A stretch of DNA of 64,000 nucleotides from Mycolicibacterium malmesburyense (GCF_001050015.1 NZ_CVTB01000177.1:5335-69334), one strand, 5' to 3'. Shown: positions 1-8,988, numbered from the stretch's first letter. Numbers and translations: made by a program. Notes: generated by a model not told the origin, from the sequence alone.

Positions 1-1318
1 TGAACAGCCACGAGCCCTCGCGCGTGCCCTCACCCACCGAGCAGTCGATGACGATCCTCGGCGCGAGGTCGGGCTTGCGGAACTTCACCGCGTTGCCGAT
101 CAGGTTCTGCCACAGCATCGTCAGCAGGGTGGGATCGCCCTTGACGGTCGGCAACGGCTCCCCGCTGCGGACCACCGCGGCGCCGGACTCCTCGATCGAG
201 GTGGCCAGGTTGTCGACCGCGTCGGACAACACGGCGTCGAGGTCGACGTCGTCCTGGGCTGAGCTGAGCCTGCCGACGCGCGAGAACGTCAGCAGATCGT
301 TGATCAACACCTGCATCCGCTTGGCGCCATCGACGGCGAACCCGATGTATTCGACGCCACGCTCGTCGAGCTTGTCGCCGTAGCGCTTTTCGAGCAGCTG
401 GCAGAACGACGCCACCTTGCGCAGCGGCTCCTGCAGGTCGTGCGACGCGACGTAGGCGAACTGCTCCAGCTCGGCGTTCGACCGTTGCAGTTCCAGTGCC
501 TGCTCGCCCAGTTGCTCCTTGGCCGACCGTGACGACTCCAGTTCATCGACGATGCGCTGCCGCATGTCCTCCACATCCGAGGCGATCGCCTGGATGTCGC
601 GCGGGCCACGCACCGAGATCTTCTCGTCGAAGTCGCCCTCTGTAATCCGGCGACACGACGCGGCGAGCCGTTCGAGGGGGCCCGTGACGGCCTTGCGCAC
701 CAGCAGCGCCAGCACGGCTCCCGCAACGAAGAACGCCACGACGATCGAGATCAACAGAACGTTGCGCCACGTCTGAACCGAAGTGAGCTCATCGACGGCG
801 TCCTCGCGGGCCTGCGCGAGGTCGCGGTTCTGATCGTCGAACAGCGCGCGCAGGGCGTCGAATTCGGTCTTACCTCGTTCGGCGGTCCTGGCGTCCAACA
901 CTTTCGGCGTGCCCGGTGTCACCGAGGCGATCAGCGGGTCGGCGTACGTGGTGCGCCACGTGTTCGCGGCCCGTTCGATCGCCTCGAGGTCGTCGATGAG
1001 CTGCTGTCGGTGGCCGACCCCGTCGCGGATCTGCCGCACGGCGTCGCTCTCGGCCTGCTGGCCCTCGAAATAGGGCTCGAGGAACTGCGGGTCGGCCGCG
1101 ATCGCGTACCCGCGGACCGCCGTCTCCTGGTCGCGCAGGGCGGCCTGCAACTGATACGCCGCGACGCGGGCGGGCTGGATGCCGAGATTCAGCTCGCGCG
1201 AGACGTCGTCGGTCCGGTTCAGCAACAGCGCACCGACGATCGCACCACCGATCACGACGATGCCCATCAAGGACAGCACCAGGTTCTGCCAGCCCTGGAC
1301 GGTGAGGCGAGCCCTCAT
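1..1318 (-). CDS. CHASE3-HAMP sensor histidine kinase (3' end outside window)
   Basis: Membrane sensor kinase, cut by the window edge; at least 439 residues are present. Visible in order: an N-terminal membrane segment (about 12-33), a CHASE3-like extracytoplasmic helical domain (about 37-180, with the typical QETAVRGY stretch), a second membrane segment (about 186-207), HAMP (about 208-262), and a HisKA domain with H-box ASHDLQEPLR (phospho-acceptor about His293). The start of the ATPase domain is seen as the N-box QNLIGNAVKF; the G boxes lie off the window. The ATG overlaps the stop of the upstream receiver-PP2C gene (ATGA), so the two are co-translated. Architecture matches phytochrome-like/CHASE3 kinases that work with PP2C response regulators. 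The input signal cannot be read from the sequence. Confidence 0.9.
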   Translation of the reverse strand, partial: MRARLTVQGWQNLVLSLMGIVVIGGAIVGALLLNRTDDVSRELNLGIQPARVAAYQLQAALRDQETAVRGYAIAADPQFLEPYFEGQQAESDAVRQIRDGVGHRQQLIDDLEAIERAANTWRTTYADPLIASVTPGTPKVLDARTAERGKTEFDALRALFDDQNRDLAQAREDAVDELTSVQTWRNVLLISIVVAFFVAGAVLALLVRKAVTGPLERLAASCRRITEGDFDEKISVRGPRDIQAIASDVEDMRQRIVDELESSRSAKEQLGEQALELQRSNAELEQFAYVASHDLQEPLRKVASFCQLLEKRYGDKLDERGVEYIGFAVDGAKRMQVLINDLLTFSRVGRLSSAQDDVDLDAVLSDAVDNLATSIEESGAAVVRSGEPLPTVKGDPTLLTMLWQNLIGNAVKFRKPDLAPRIVIDCSVGEGTREGSWLF

Positions 1319-2526
1319 TCGGTCGTCGTCCGCTCCACCCGCACCACTGCGATGTCGTCGCTGATGCCGCCGACGGACTGCGCGCGGCGCTCGACGTCGT
1401 CGATGACGGCGCTGACGAACTCGCGTGCGGGTAGGTGTGCATAGCCTCTGGCCACGTCGAGCAGGCCCGCTTCGCCGAGGCGTTCGGTTCCGCGCCCCGA
1501 GCGTCCCTCGAACAGCCCGTCGGTCAGCAGCACCAGGCCGTAGCCCGGGGGCAGTTCGAACAGGTTCAGCGGCCACTCGCGCCCATACAGGCCGAGCGCC
1601 GGGCCGACCCTGGGTTCTATCCACTCCACGGTGTTGTTTCCGTGCAGCAGCAGGCCCGGGTGACCGGCCGACACGACGTTGAAGCTGAGGCTGTCGGTGC
1701 TCATCGCGACGCTGCACACGGTCGCGAAAATGCTCGATCCCGGCCGCTCGGTGCTCAGGATCCGTTCCAGTTGGCGCATGCGTTCGTTGCCGCGCAACCC
1801 GGCGAACGTCAGCGCCCTCCAGCCGATCCGCAACGCCACCCCGAGCGCGGCCTCGTCGGGCCCGTGCCCGGCGACGTCGCCGACCATGACGTGCACGGTG
1901 CGGTCGGGTGTCTGCACGAAATCGTAGAAGTCGCCGCCGAGCAGGGCGTGCTGCCTGCTGGGCCGGTATTCGGCGACGATGTCGACTCCCGGTTGGTCCA
2001 GCAGCAGCGGCGACGGCAGCAGGCCACGCTCGAGGCGGGAGTTCTCCATCGCGCGCAGTTCGCTGGCGTGCAGTTCCACCGAGGTCAGCTCGGCGCGTTT
2101 GCGCTCCACGGCATAAAGAAGCGCGCGGCGCAGGGTCTCCGGTTCGACGCGGCCCTTGACGAGGTAGTCCTGGGCGCCGGCGGCGACGGCGGAGATGCCG
2201 AAGTGCTCGTCGTTGAGGCCGGTCAGCACGACGATCGGCATCGTGACGTCGCGCCTGGCGACGCGGTCGAGGGCCCTGATGCCGTCGGCGTCGGGCAGGT
2301 TGAGATCGAGTAGCACGCAGTCGGGCCGGAAGACCTCGAGCTGCTGTTCGGCGTCCTCCATGGTCGGCGCCCACACGACCTTGATCTTGGCGTCCGCGTC
2401 GGCGATGAGCTCTTCGACCAGGATGGCGTCACCGCGATCGTCCTCGATGAGGAGCACGGAAAACGGACGCAGCGCAGCGCCACCGCCGGCCGAGGCCGAG
2501 GGATCTTGGTCATGAAGCGCGCGCAT
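1315..2526 (-). CDS. Response regulator with SpoIIE/RsbU-type PP2C phosphatase domain
   Basis: A 403-residue two-domain regulator. Residues about 20-140 are a receiver domain: acidic pair in LLIEDD, phospho-acceptor Asp about 74 in VLLDLNLPDADG, then VVLTG and the conserved Lys in YLVKGR. A linker leads to a PP2C/SpoIIE phosphatase domain with metal-binding motifs GGDFYDF, GDVAGHG, SAGHPG and LLTDGLFE. The family dephosphorylates anti-sigma-factor antagonists in partner-switching pathways (RsbU type). It overlaps the downstream CHASE3 kinase by 4 nt, which makes that kinase its likely phosphodonor. I chose the ATG at 2526 because CGGAG lies 9 nt upstream. An in-frame ATG at 2607 would add 27 residues but sits only 5 nt from the tRNA end. 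Confidence 0.88.
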   Translation of the reverse strand: MRALHDQDPSASAGGGAALRPFSVLLIEDDRGDAILVEELIADADAKIKVVWAPTMEDAEQQLEVFRPDCVLLDLNLPDADGIRALDRVARRDVTMPIVVLTGLNDEHFGISAVAAGAQDYLVKGRVEPETLRRALLYAVERKRAELTSVELHASELRAMENSRLERGLLPSPLLLDQPGVDIVAEYRPSRQHALLGGDFYDFVQTPDRTVHVMVGDVAGHGPDEAALGVALRIGWRALTFAGLRGNERMRQLERILSTERPGSSIFATVCSVAMSTDSLSFNVVSAGHPGLLLHGNNTVEWIEPRVGPALGLYGREWPLNLFELPPGYGLVLLTDGLFEGRSGRGTERLGEAGLLDVARGYAHLPAREFVSAVIDDVERRAQSVGGISDDIAVVRVERTTTE

Positions 2527-2612
2527 ATGCCAAATCTCCGGGTTGGTCACCGCGGTCGCCTCGACCTCTGCTTCAGTGACAGATCCTGACAATAGTGCCT
2601 GAATCATCGTGG

Positions 2613-2700
2613 CGGTGGCGGAGGGATTTGAACCCTCGGACGGGGGTTACCCGTCACACGCTTTCGAGGCGTGCTCCTTAGGCCGCTCGGACACGCCACC
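2613..2700 (-). tRNA. tRNA-Ser (anticodon CGA)
   Basis: Class II tRNA of 88 nt. The acceptor stem pairs GGTGGCG (2694-2700) with CGCCACC (2614-2620), with a G discriminator and no encoded CCA. The anticodon loop is CTCGAAA (anticodon CGA, reading UCG). There is a long variable arm and a T-loop GGTTCAAATCC. Confidence 0.97.
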
Positions 2701-2729
2701 GTGTGGCAGCTTACCGGGCGCACGCCGGT

Positions 2730-3191
2730 CTACTCCAATCGCTGCCGCGAGAAGAACGCCTCCAGCGGCGCTGCGCACTCCGCGGCCAGCACGCCCCCGC
2801 GCACCTCGGGGCGGTGGGTCAGCCGCCGATCGCGGACCACATCCCACAACGACCCGACGGCGCCCGTTTTGGGCTCCCACGCGCCGAACACCAGCCTCCC
2901 CACCCGGGCCATCACCAACGCGCCCGCGCACATGGTGCAGGGTTCGACCGTCACCGCCAGCGTGGCGCCCTCCAGTCGCCACCCGTCGCCGAGCGCTGCC
3001 GCCGCGGCCCGCATCGCGAGGATCTCGGCGTGCGCGGTGGGGTCGCCGAGGGCCTCGCGCTGATTGGCGGCGCGGGCCAGTTCGGTGCCGTCGGCGGAAA
3101 CGACGACGGCGCCGATCGGGACGTCGAGGGGGCCCGTGGCGTCGGCGGCCTCGAGGGCGGCGCGGATCAGCGCCTCGTCATCGGGGGTCAA
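2730..3191 (-). CDS. tadA: tRNA adenosine(34) deaminase TadA
   Basis: A 153-residue cytidine/deoxycytidylate-deaminase-fold enzyme that converts A34 to inosine in tRNA-Arg(ACG), whose gene is also in this window at 15.5 kb. Zinc and catalytic motifs are intact: HAE (His54, Glu56) and PCTMCAG (Cys85, Cys88). Length is normal for actinobacterial TadA. The start is TTG in the frame used here; there is no convincing ATG nearby. It lies 13 nt downstream of the gene for the TadA-associated protein and is probably transcribed with it. Orthologous to Rv3752c by position and motifs. Confidence 0.92.
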   Translation of the reverse strand: MTPDDEALIRAALEAADATGPLDVPIGAVVVSADGTELARAANQREALGDPTAHAEILAMRAAAAALGDGWRLEGATLAVTVEPCTMCAGALVMARVGRLVFGAWEPKTGAVGSLWDVVRDRRLTHRPEVRGGVLAAECAAPLEAFFSRQRLE

Positions 3192-3204
3192 TGGGGGACC
3201 GCGA

Positions 3205-3726
3205 TCACCGGCCCATACGGTCGAGCACGGCCGACAACTCGTCGGCGAAACCCATCTCGCGGGCGATCCGGCCGAGCTGCTCGTCGGCGTAGAGGTCGGA
3301 TTCGTCGAGGATGACGCCGAGCACGGCCTCGGGCAGCCCGACGTCGGAGAGCAGGCCCAGGTCGCCCTCCTCGAACGGTTCGGCCTCCTCGAGCTCCTCG
3401 GGCTCGATGTCGGCGTCGAGCATCTCCAGTGCCTCGGCGGCGATGTCGTAGTCCAGCGCCGCGGTGGCGTCCGAGAGGAACAACCGCGTGCCCCAGGGGG
3501 CGGGACGCACGATCACGAAGAACTCGTCGTCGATGTCGAGCAGCCCGAAGACGGCTCCCGCACTGCGGATTTCGCGCAGTTCCCGCTCGGCGGTGGCGAG
3601 GCTGGTCAGGGCGGCCCTGCGCAACGGCGCGCACCGCCACTTGCCGTCCTCACGGACGACAGCAACGCCGAAGCCGTCGGGAGTGTCCGGGGACTGCTCC
3701 CGCGCCTGTGCACGCTGTGCTCCCAT
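3205..3726 (-). CDS. TadA-associated protein (Rv3753c-like)
   Basis: A 173-residue acidic protein with no catalytic motif that I recognise. It has an N-terminal beta-rich part (GFGVAVVREDGKWRC, then DIDDEFFVIVRP) and a strongly acidic central segment (about residues 100-130, rich in Glu/Asp). The family is called tRNA adenosine deaminase-associated because it sits next to tadA throughout the actinobacteria, as here with 13 nt between the genes. The biochemical role is unknown; a partner or chaperone of TadA is an inference from context only. Confidence 0.85.
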   Translation of the reverse strand: MGAQRAQAREQSPDTPDGFGVAVVREDGKWRCAPLRRAALTSLATAERELREIRSAGAVFGLLDIDDEFFVIVRPAPWGTRLFLSDATAALDYDIAAEALEMLDADIEPEELEEAEPFEEGDLGLLSDVGLPEAVLGVILDESDLYADEQLGRIAREMGFADELSAVLDRMGR

Positions 3727-3820
3727 GTCGGCCTACGGTAGTCGCCGTCCATGCCCTTGACCAGCAATCGTCACCAAGCCTGACGTCGGTCGATGGTGTT
3801 CGGTGTGCCAACCTAGGAGG

Positions 3821-4780
3821 GTGACCAACACACCGGTTTGCGTGCTCGGCCTCGGGCTGATCGGCGGTTCGGTGATGCGCGCCGCGGCGGCCGCCGGACG
3901 CGAGGTGTTCGGTTACAACCGCTCCGTGGAAGGCGTCCAGGCCGCCACGGCAGACGGGTTCGACGCCACCGAAGACCTCGATGCCGCGCTGAAGCGCGCG
4001 GCGACCGCGAACGCGCTGATCGTGCTGGCGGTGCCCGTGCCCGCGCTGGGCCAGCTGCTGGGCCACATCCGCGAGACGGCGCCGGACTGCCCCCTGACCG
4101 ATGTGACGAGCGTGAAAACCGCTGTGCTGCAGGAGGTCCGGACACACGGTCTGCTCGACCGCTTCGTCGGCGGCCATCCGATGGCGGGCACCGCGCACTC
4201 CGGCTGGGAGGCGGGCGACGCGCGGTTGTTCGCGGGCGCGCCATGGGTGATCAGCGTCGACGAGCACGTCGACCCGCACATCTGGGGCCTGGTGATGAAC
4301 CTGGCGTTGGACTGCGCCGCCGTCGTCGTCCCGGCCCGCTCGGACGAGCACGACGCCGCCGCCGCGACGATCTCGCATCTGCCCCATCTGCTGGCCGAGG
4401 CGCTCGTGGCCACCGCCGGCGAGGTGCCGCTGGCGTTCGCCCTGGCCGCCGGGTCGTTCCGCGACGGCACCCGGGTGGCCGCCACTGCCCCGACCCTGGT
4501 GCGGGCGATGTGCGAAGCCAACGCCGACGAACTGCTGCCGGTGTTGGACCGCACGCTGGAACTGCTCGCCCACGCCCGCGATGCGCTGGCCGAGCGCAAA
4601 CCGCTGACCGACCTGGTCGAGACGGGACACGCCGCCCGGACCCGCTACGACAGCTTCGGCAGGCCCGACATCGTCGCGGTCGTGATCGGCGAGGAACAGT
4701 GGCGTGAGGAACTGGCCGCCGCGGGCCGCGCGGGCGGGGTGATCAGATCCGCTCTGCCAGTCCTGGGTAGTCGAGGATGA
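3821..4780 (+). CDS. tyrA: Prephenate dehydrogenase (tyrosine biosynthesis)
   Basis: A 319-residue NAD(P)-dependent enzyme converting prephenate to 4-hydroxyphenylpyruvate. The Rossmann motif GLGLIGGS is at residues 10-17. DVTSVKT and [13 protein letters not shown] are the signature prephenate dehydrogenase segments, followed by a helical dimerisation domain. I use the GTG at 3821; AGGAGG directly abuts it, too close for a normal Shine-Dalgarno, so a leaderless start or the upstream in-frame GTG at 3803 is possible. It is divergent from the tadA pair and overlaps the convergent downstream gene by 38 nt. No ACT domain is evident. Confidence 0.93.
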   Translation: MTNTPVCVLGLGLIGGSVMRAAAAAGREVFGYNRSVEGVQAATADGFDATEDLDAALKRAATANALIVLAVPVPALGQLLGHIRETAPDCPLTDVTSVKTAVLQEVRTHGLLDRFVGGHPMAGTAHSGWEAGDARLFAGAPWVISVDEHVDPHIWGLVMNLALDCAAVVVPARSDEHDAAAATISHLPHLLAEALVATAGEVPLAFALAAGSFRDGTRVAATAPTLVRAMCEANADELLPVLDRTLELLAHARDALAERKPLTDLVETGHAARTRYDSFGRPDIVAVVIGEEQWREELAAAGRAGGVIRSALPVLGSRG

Positions 4781-5333
4781 ACCCGTCCGAGTCGACGGTG
4801 ATGGTGGTGTCGGCGACGGGCGAATGCAGTTTGATGCCGTCCTCGGCGCTGCTGTAGCTGATCACCGCCGTCTCGACCGACAGCTCGGGCAATCGCACGT
4901 AGATCACCGGGCAGCTGATCGAATCCGAACGTCGGTAGAGCCCGCTGCGCCGGATCGGCAGTGCGTTGAAGAACGGGCTGAAGATCACGTCGACGTCGAG
5001 GGCGCCGTCGTAGGCGGCGCGGCGTGACTCACCGGTGTGCTGCTGAACCAGCCACATGTTCTCTTCGTCGCGGGCGATCGAGAGCTGCCGCTCCCGCTCG
5101 GCGAGTGTGACGGTCATCGACAACCGTTTGGTGCCGCCGGTTTCGTCGGTCACCAAGTCGTAGTCGGCGGAGAACGCCGGGTGCGACGGCGTCGCGGCGG
5201 CCACGATCCTGCCGTAGGCCTTGATGCGGTTGCCGGACACATGCACCCGGACCGATTCCATCCGGGGGACGTCGTGCGCCCGCCAGGTCAGGATCGCCGG
5301 CCATGACTTCTCGGAGCCGCCTGCTTCACTCAC
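4743..5333 (-). CDS. Putative glycolipid-binding domain protein (Rv3755c-like)
   Basis: A 196-residue soluble protein of the family annotated as putative glycolipid-binding (PF06475 type). Recognisable segments are the N-terminal [15 protein letters not shown] and repeated beta-strand stretches. No signal peptide or membrane segment is seen. The GTG start at 5333 is chosen because the frame upstream reads through the neighbouring gene. It begins 2 nt after the proZ stop, so it is probably the last gene of the pro operon, as in M. tuberculosis. Its 3' end overlaps tyrA by 38 nt. The ligand is unproven. Confidence 0.8.
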   Translation of the reverse strand: MSEAGGSEKSWPAILTWRAHDVPRMESVRVHVSGNRIKAYGRIVAAATPSHPAFSADYDLVTDETGGTKRLSMTVTLAERERQLSIARDEENMWLVQQHTGESRRAAYDGALDVDVIFSPFFNALPIRRSGLYRRSDSISCPVIYVRLPELSVETAVISYSSAEDGIKLHSPVADTTITVDSDGFILDYPGLAERI

Positions 5334-5335
5334 CC

Positions 5336-6151
5336 CTATACCGTATGCGAAGGGTCCCCTCGTTCGTAACGTGCGTCGTCGGTGGTTTTTCCGGAGCGCT
5401 GTGATGTTGCGCGGGGACGCGATTCGAGGACGACTTCGTCGCCGAGAAACGGCTGGGGCATGCGGCGTCCGCGAAGGCTGAGCCGCCCGGTCCCGGGCGC
5501 CGAAAGCCATACGGCGAACGCGAGTGCCGCATCGAGGATCAACGCCAGCGCCGTCACCATCAACGCACCCACCAACGCCAGATGGAACTGCCGCACCTTG
5601 ATGCCGTCGATCAGATAGCGTCCGAGCCCGCCGAGGCTGGCGTACGCGGCGACCGTCGCGGTCGCGACGATCTGCAACGTGGCGGTGCGCACGCCGCCGA
5701 GGATCAACGGAAACGCGATCGGCGTCTCGACCCGCAGCAGGATGCGGCGTTCGGTCATGCCCATCGACCGCGCGGCGTCGACGACGGTGCGGTCCAAGTT
5801 GGCGATTCCCGCGTAAGTGCCCGCCAGCACGGGCGGAATGCCGAGAAGCATCAGCGCGACGGTCGGCGGGATCAGCCCCAGGCCCCACAGCAGCACACCG
5901 AGCAGCAGCACACCGAGGGTCGGCAGTGCGCGCAGCGCGTTCACGCCGGTCACCACGAGGAAGGTGCCGCGGCCGGTGTGCCCGATGACCATGCCGATCG
6001 GGATCGCGATGAGCGCGGAGAACAGTAGCGCGACCACGGTGTACTCGAGGTGTTCGAGGGTGCGGGCGAGCAGTCCGGCGGGACCGCCCCAATTGGCCGT
6101 GGTGAACAGGTAGGACAGCGCCTCCCGCAGGAAGTCCATCGGACCCGTCAT
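5336..6151 (-). CDS. proZ: Osmoprotectant ABC transporter permease ProZ
   Basis: A 271-residue inner-membrane permease of the OpuC/ProWZ type for glycine betaine, choline or related solutes. It shows several hydrophobic segments and the BPD-transporter EAA loop region (DAARSMGMTERRILLRVETP). The C-terminal 45 residues form a basic cytoplasmic tail. The start ATG at 6151 overlaps the proW stop (ATGA), indicating translational coupling. With ProW it forms the heterodimeric channel of the importer fed by lipoprotein ProX and powered by ProV. Confidence 0.93.
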   Translation of the reverse strand: MTGPMDFLREALSYLFTTANWGGPAGLLARTLEHLEYTVVALLFSALIAIPIGMVIGHTGRGTFLVVTGVNALRALPTLGVLLLGVLLWGLGLIPPTVALMLLGIPPVLAGTYAGIANLDRTVVDAARSMGMTERRILLRVETPIAFPLILGGVRTATLQIVATATVAAYASLGGLGRYLIDGIKVRQFHLALVGALMVTALALILDAALAFAVWLSAPGTGRLSLRGRRMPQPFLGDEVVLESRPRATSQRSGKTTDDARYERGDPSHTV

Positions 6152-6822
6152 GACGCCGCCTTCAGCCTGCCGCCGGCGCGGGCCCCTCCAGTGGCACGCG
6201 TCCAGGGGGTGAGCGCCTTGCCGACGAGCATGATGAGGGTGTCGATGACGATCGCCAGCACGAAGATCGCGATGATGCCCGCGACGATCTGATCGCTCTT
6301 GTTCGCCTGGTAGCCCTCGGTGAACCAGGTGCCCAGCCCGCCGATGCCGATCACCGAACCCACCGACACCATGGAGATGTTGGTGACGGCGACGACGCGC
6401 AGGCTGGCGATGAGAACCGGGACGGCAAGGGGCAGTTCGACTTTCACCATCCGGGTCAGGGGCCGGTATCCGACCGCCGTCGCGGCGTCGAGAACCGTGG
6501 GCGACACCGCGTCCAACGCTTCGGGCACGGCACGCACCAGCAGGGCGACGGTGTAGAGCGTCAGCGCCACGATCACGTTGGCCTCGTCGAGGATGCGGGT
6601 CGGGATGACCAACGGCAGCACCACGAACAGCGCCAGCGACGGGATGGTGAAGACGATGCTGGCGGTGATCGTCGTCAGCCGTCGCACCGTGGTGGTGCGC
6701 TGAATCGCCGCACCCAACGGTACGGCGATGATCAGACCCAGCACGATCGGGATCAGCGATAGGCGCAGGTGGATCACCGTCAACGCCCAGAGATCGTCGA
6801 GGTGCGTGAGCAGATATCGCAT
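6148..6822 (-). CDS. proW: Osmoprotectant ABC transporter permease ProW
   Basis: A 224-residue permease with about five to six membrane spans and the EAA-like segment DAATAVGYRPLTRMVKVELP. It is the partner of ProZ in the OpuC-type osmoprotectant importer. The ATG at 6822 follows the proV stop by 3 nt and its own stop overlaps the proZ start, so proV-proW-proZ are tightly packed and co-expressed. Length is typical of OpuCB/OpuCD subunits. Confidence 0.93.
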   Translation of the reverse strand: MRYLLTHLDDLWALTVIHLRLSLIPIVLGLIIAVPLGAAIQRTTTVRRLTTITASIVFTIPSLALFVVLPLVIPTRILDEANVIVALTLYTVALLVRAVPEALDAVSPTVLDAATAVGYRPLTRMVKVELPLAVPVLIASLRVVAVTNISMVSVGSVIGIGGLGTWFTEGYQANKSDQIVAGIIAIFVLAIVIDTLIMLVGKALTPWTRATGGARAGGRLKAAS

Positions 6823-6825
6823 CCG

Positions 6826-7935
6826 CTAGCCCAACTCCGGGACCCGGCGCTGCTTTTCGAGTTCGGCCAGCACGTCGTCGGCCTTCACCCCGCCGATCAG
6901 CCGCCCGTCGTCGTCGACCGCGACCCCCAGCCCGCTCGGTGACGACAGCGCCGCGTCGAGCGCGTGGCGCAGTGTGCCGTCCGGCCGGAATAGCGATCCG
7001 CCGCCGATCGTGCTGTCGTAGAGCGCTTTTCCGCTGCGGCGCAGCGCCACACCGTCGGCGTTGATCCACGCATACGGTTGCCGGTCGGCCTTGGTGACGA
7101 GCCGCCAGTCACCGGGACCCAAGCGCAGCGCGTCGATGTCGTTTTCGTCGACGTGGCCGATCTCGTGCAGCGGCAGGCCGGAGGCGTGGAAGAACTGCAG
7201 GCCGCGGTAGCCGCGGTCTGCGCCGACGAACGCCGCCACCTCCTCGTTGGCCGGATTGGACAGCACGAACGCGGGTTCGCCGTACTGCTGCAGCACCCCG
7301 CCGCGGCCGAACACCGCCACCCGGTCGCCGAGCTTGACCGCCTCGTCGATGTCGTGGGTGACGAACACGACCGTCTTGCGTAATTCGCTTTGCAGGCGGG
7401 CGATCTCGGCCTGAAGATCCTCCCGCACCACGGGGTCGACGGCGCTGAACGGCTCGTCCATCAACATGATCGGCGGGTCACCGGCCAGCGCCCGCGCCAC
7501 ACCGACACGCTGCTGCTGACCGCCCGACAACTGCGCGGGATAGCGGTCGGCCAGCTTGACGTCCAGGCCCACCCGTTCCATCACCTCGAGCGCGGATCGA
7601 CGTGCGCTGCGCCGGGATTCGCCCCGCAGCACCGGGACGGTGGCGACGTTGTCCACTACCCGCAGGTGCGGCATGAGTCCCGCGCTCTGGATCACGTAGC
7701 CGATGCCGAGCCGCAGCTTGACCGGGTCGACCTTGGTGACGTCGCGGCCGTCGACGGTCAAGGTGCCCGAGCTGGGCTCGATCATCCGATTGATCATCCG
7801 CATCGAGGTGGTCTTGCCGCACCCCGACGGACCGACGAAGACCGTCAGCGTTCCCTCCGGTACCTCGAGGGTGAGGTCGTCGACCGCCACCGTGCCGTCC
7901 GGGTAGCGCTTGGTGACGTTCTGAAAACTGATCAT
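6826..7935 (-). CDS. proV: Osmoprotectant ABC transporter ATPase ProV
   Basis: A 369-residue ATPase. It has Walker A GPSGCGKTT (about residues 31-39), signature LSGGQQQRVGVARAL, Walker B IMLMDEPF and the H-loop FVTHD. A C-terminal regulatory extension of about 110 residues ends in a CBS-like domain (SSPSGLGVAVDDDGRLIGGV). In this family the CBS region gates transport by ionic strength. The ATG at 7935 begins the canonical MISFQNVTKRY; translation from further upstream would read into the tandem repeat. The gene starts immediately downstream of three 32-bp repeats that separate it from proX. Confidence 0.93.
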   Translation of the reverse strand: MISFQNVTKRYPDGTVAVDDLTLEVPEGTLTVFVGPSGCGKTTSMRMINRMIEPSSGTLTVDGRDVTKVDPVKLRLGIGYVIQSAGLMPHLRVVDNVATVPVLRGESRRSARRSALEVMERVGLDVKLADRYPAQLSGGQQQRVGVARALAGDPPIMLMDEPFSAVDPVVREDLQAEIARLQSELRKTVVFVTHDIDEAVKLGDRVAVFGRGGVLQQYGEPAFVLSNPANEEVAAFVGADRGYRGLQFFHASGLPLHEIGHVDENDIDALRLGPGDWRLVTKADRQPYAWINADGVALRRSGKALYDSTIGGGSLFRPDGTLRHALDAALSSPSGLGVAVDDDGRLIGGVKADDVLAELEKQRRVPELG

Positions 7936-7938
7936 GGT

Positions 7939-8030
7939 CCTCGGTTCTTCGCGCAAGCGCTCATCGGGCCCCTCGGTTCTTCGCGCAAGCGCTCATCGGG
8001 CCCCTCGGTTCTTCGCGCAAGCGCTCATCA
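7939..8030. repeat. Three tandem copies of a 32-bp repeat at the proX/proV junction
   Basis: Three copies with 32-bp periodicity begin at 7939, 7971 and 8003; the last is cut after 28 bp where it merges with the proX stop codon (8028-8030). The conserved core on the minus strand is GATGAGCGCTTGCGCGAAGA. The copies are identical over the 30-bp core. The period is not a multiple of three, so this is not a coding repeat. It occupies the whole interval between the proX stop and the proV start. A one-base-different copy of the core occurs inside pks13 near 58390. Confidence 0.95.
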
Positions 8031-8981
8031 CTGCCCCACCGGCTTGTCGAATCCGTTGTCCCCGATCCACTTCTGCGCCGCCTCGTCGGGGTCGACGCCC
8101 CGATTTCCCTCGACCGAGGTGTTGAGCTCGATCAGGGCCTCGGTGGTCAGCTTCGCGCTGACCGCGTCGAGCACGGTCTTGAGATCGGTGGACATCTTCT
8201 GCGACGCCACCAGCGGCACCACGTTGGCGGCGAGGAACACGTTCTCGGGATCCTCGAGCACGACGAGCTTGCTCTGCTCGATCGCCGGCGAGGTGCTGAA
8301 GATGTTCGCGGCGGTGACCGCACCGCTGTTGAGCGCCTGCACGGTCGCCGGTCCGCCGCCGTCGCTGATCGCCACGAAGTTCGCCGGCGCGATGTCGAGG
8401 CCGTACCGCTCCTTCAAACCCACGAGGCCGGTGACGCGCGTCTGAAACTCCGATGGCCCACCGACTTTCACCTCCGGCGAGTGCTCGGCCAGGTCTCCGA
8501 TGGTCTTGAGGTTCCACCGCTGCGCGGTCGCCTCTGTTACCGCCAGCGTGTCCTTATCCTCCGCCGGAGACGGATACAGAATCGACAGATTCCCCGGCAG
8601 CACCTTGAGCAGGGCCAGCAACACCGCGTCGGGGGTGGTGGCGGTGGTGTCCTCGTCGAAGTACTGCAGCAGGTTGCCGGTGTACTCGGGGATCAGGTCG
8701 ATGGAGTGGTCCTGCACGGCGGGGATGTAGGTCTCGCGGCTGCCGATCCCGAACTGGCGCCGCACGGTGAAGCCGTTGGCCTCCAGCGCCTGCGCGTAGA
8801 TCTCGGCGATGATCTTCGACTCGGTGAAATCCGCCGATCCCACCGCGATCGTCTTCAGATCACCGGAGATCTCGCCGCCGCCGAGGGGGTTCGAGCTGCC
8901 GCAGGACGTGCTCATCAGGAACGCGAGGACCGCCACCACCACGACGAGCGTCCGGCGCCGGCGTCGCGGCATCGAGGTCAT
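8028..8981 (-). CDS. proX: Osmoprotectant-binding lipoprotein ProX
   Basis: A 317-residue substrate-binding lipoprotein of the OpuAC/OpuCC type. The start at 8981 gives a basic N-terminus (MTSMPRRRRR), a hydrophobic stretch and a lipobox ending STSC (Cys about 27). The mature part contains the family segments TIAVGSADFTESKIIAEIYAQ and DLIPEYTGNLLQYF. A -10 box TACTGT ends 7 nt before the ATG, so the message is probably leaderless. It delivers solute to ProW/ProZ and is the first gene of proX-proV-proW-proZ. The stop lies in the last copy of the 32-bp tandem repeat. Confidence 0.92.
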   Translation of the reverse strand: MTSMPRRRRRTLVVVVAVLAFLMSTSCGSSNPLGGGEISGDLKTIAVGSADFTESKIIAEIYAQALEANGFTVRRQFGIGSRETYIPAVQDHSIDLIPEYTGNLLQYFDEDTTATTPDAVLLALLKVLPGNLSILYPSPAEDKDTLAVTEATAQRWNLKTIGDLAEHSPEVKVGGPSEFQTRVTGLVGLKERYGLDIAPANFVAISDGGGPATVQALNSGAVTAANIFSTSPAIEQSKLVVLEDPENVFLAANVVPLVASQKMSTDLKTVLDAVSAKLTTEALIELNTSVEGNRGVDPDEAAQKWIGDNGFDKPVGQ

Positions 8982-8988
8982 GAATCCG

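Noticed and set aside
2527..2607. Longer start (ATG 2607) for the receiver-PP2C protein
   Set aside because: It begins 5 nt from the end of a tRNA gene, lacks a Shine-Dalgarno, and adds sequence outside the receiver domain.
5336..7069. A 577-codon frame covering proZ and part of proW
   Set aside because: The upstream part is Arg/Pro-rich antisense-type translation; the real ProZ starts at 6151 with ATGA coupling.
7939..8030. CRISPR array
   Set aside because: Only three repeats, with 2-bp gaps instead of unique spacers, and no cas genes.
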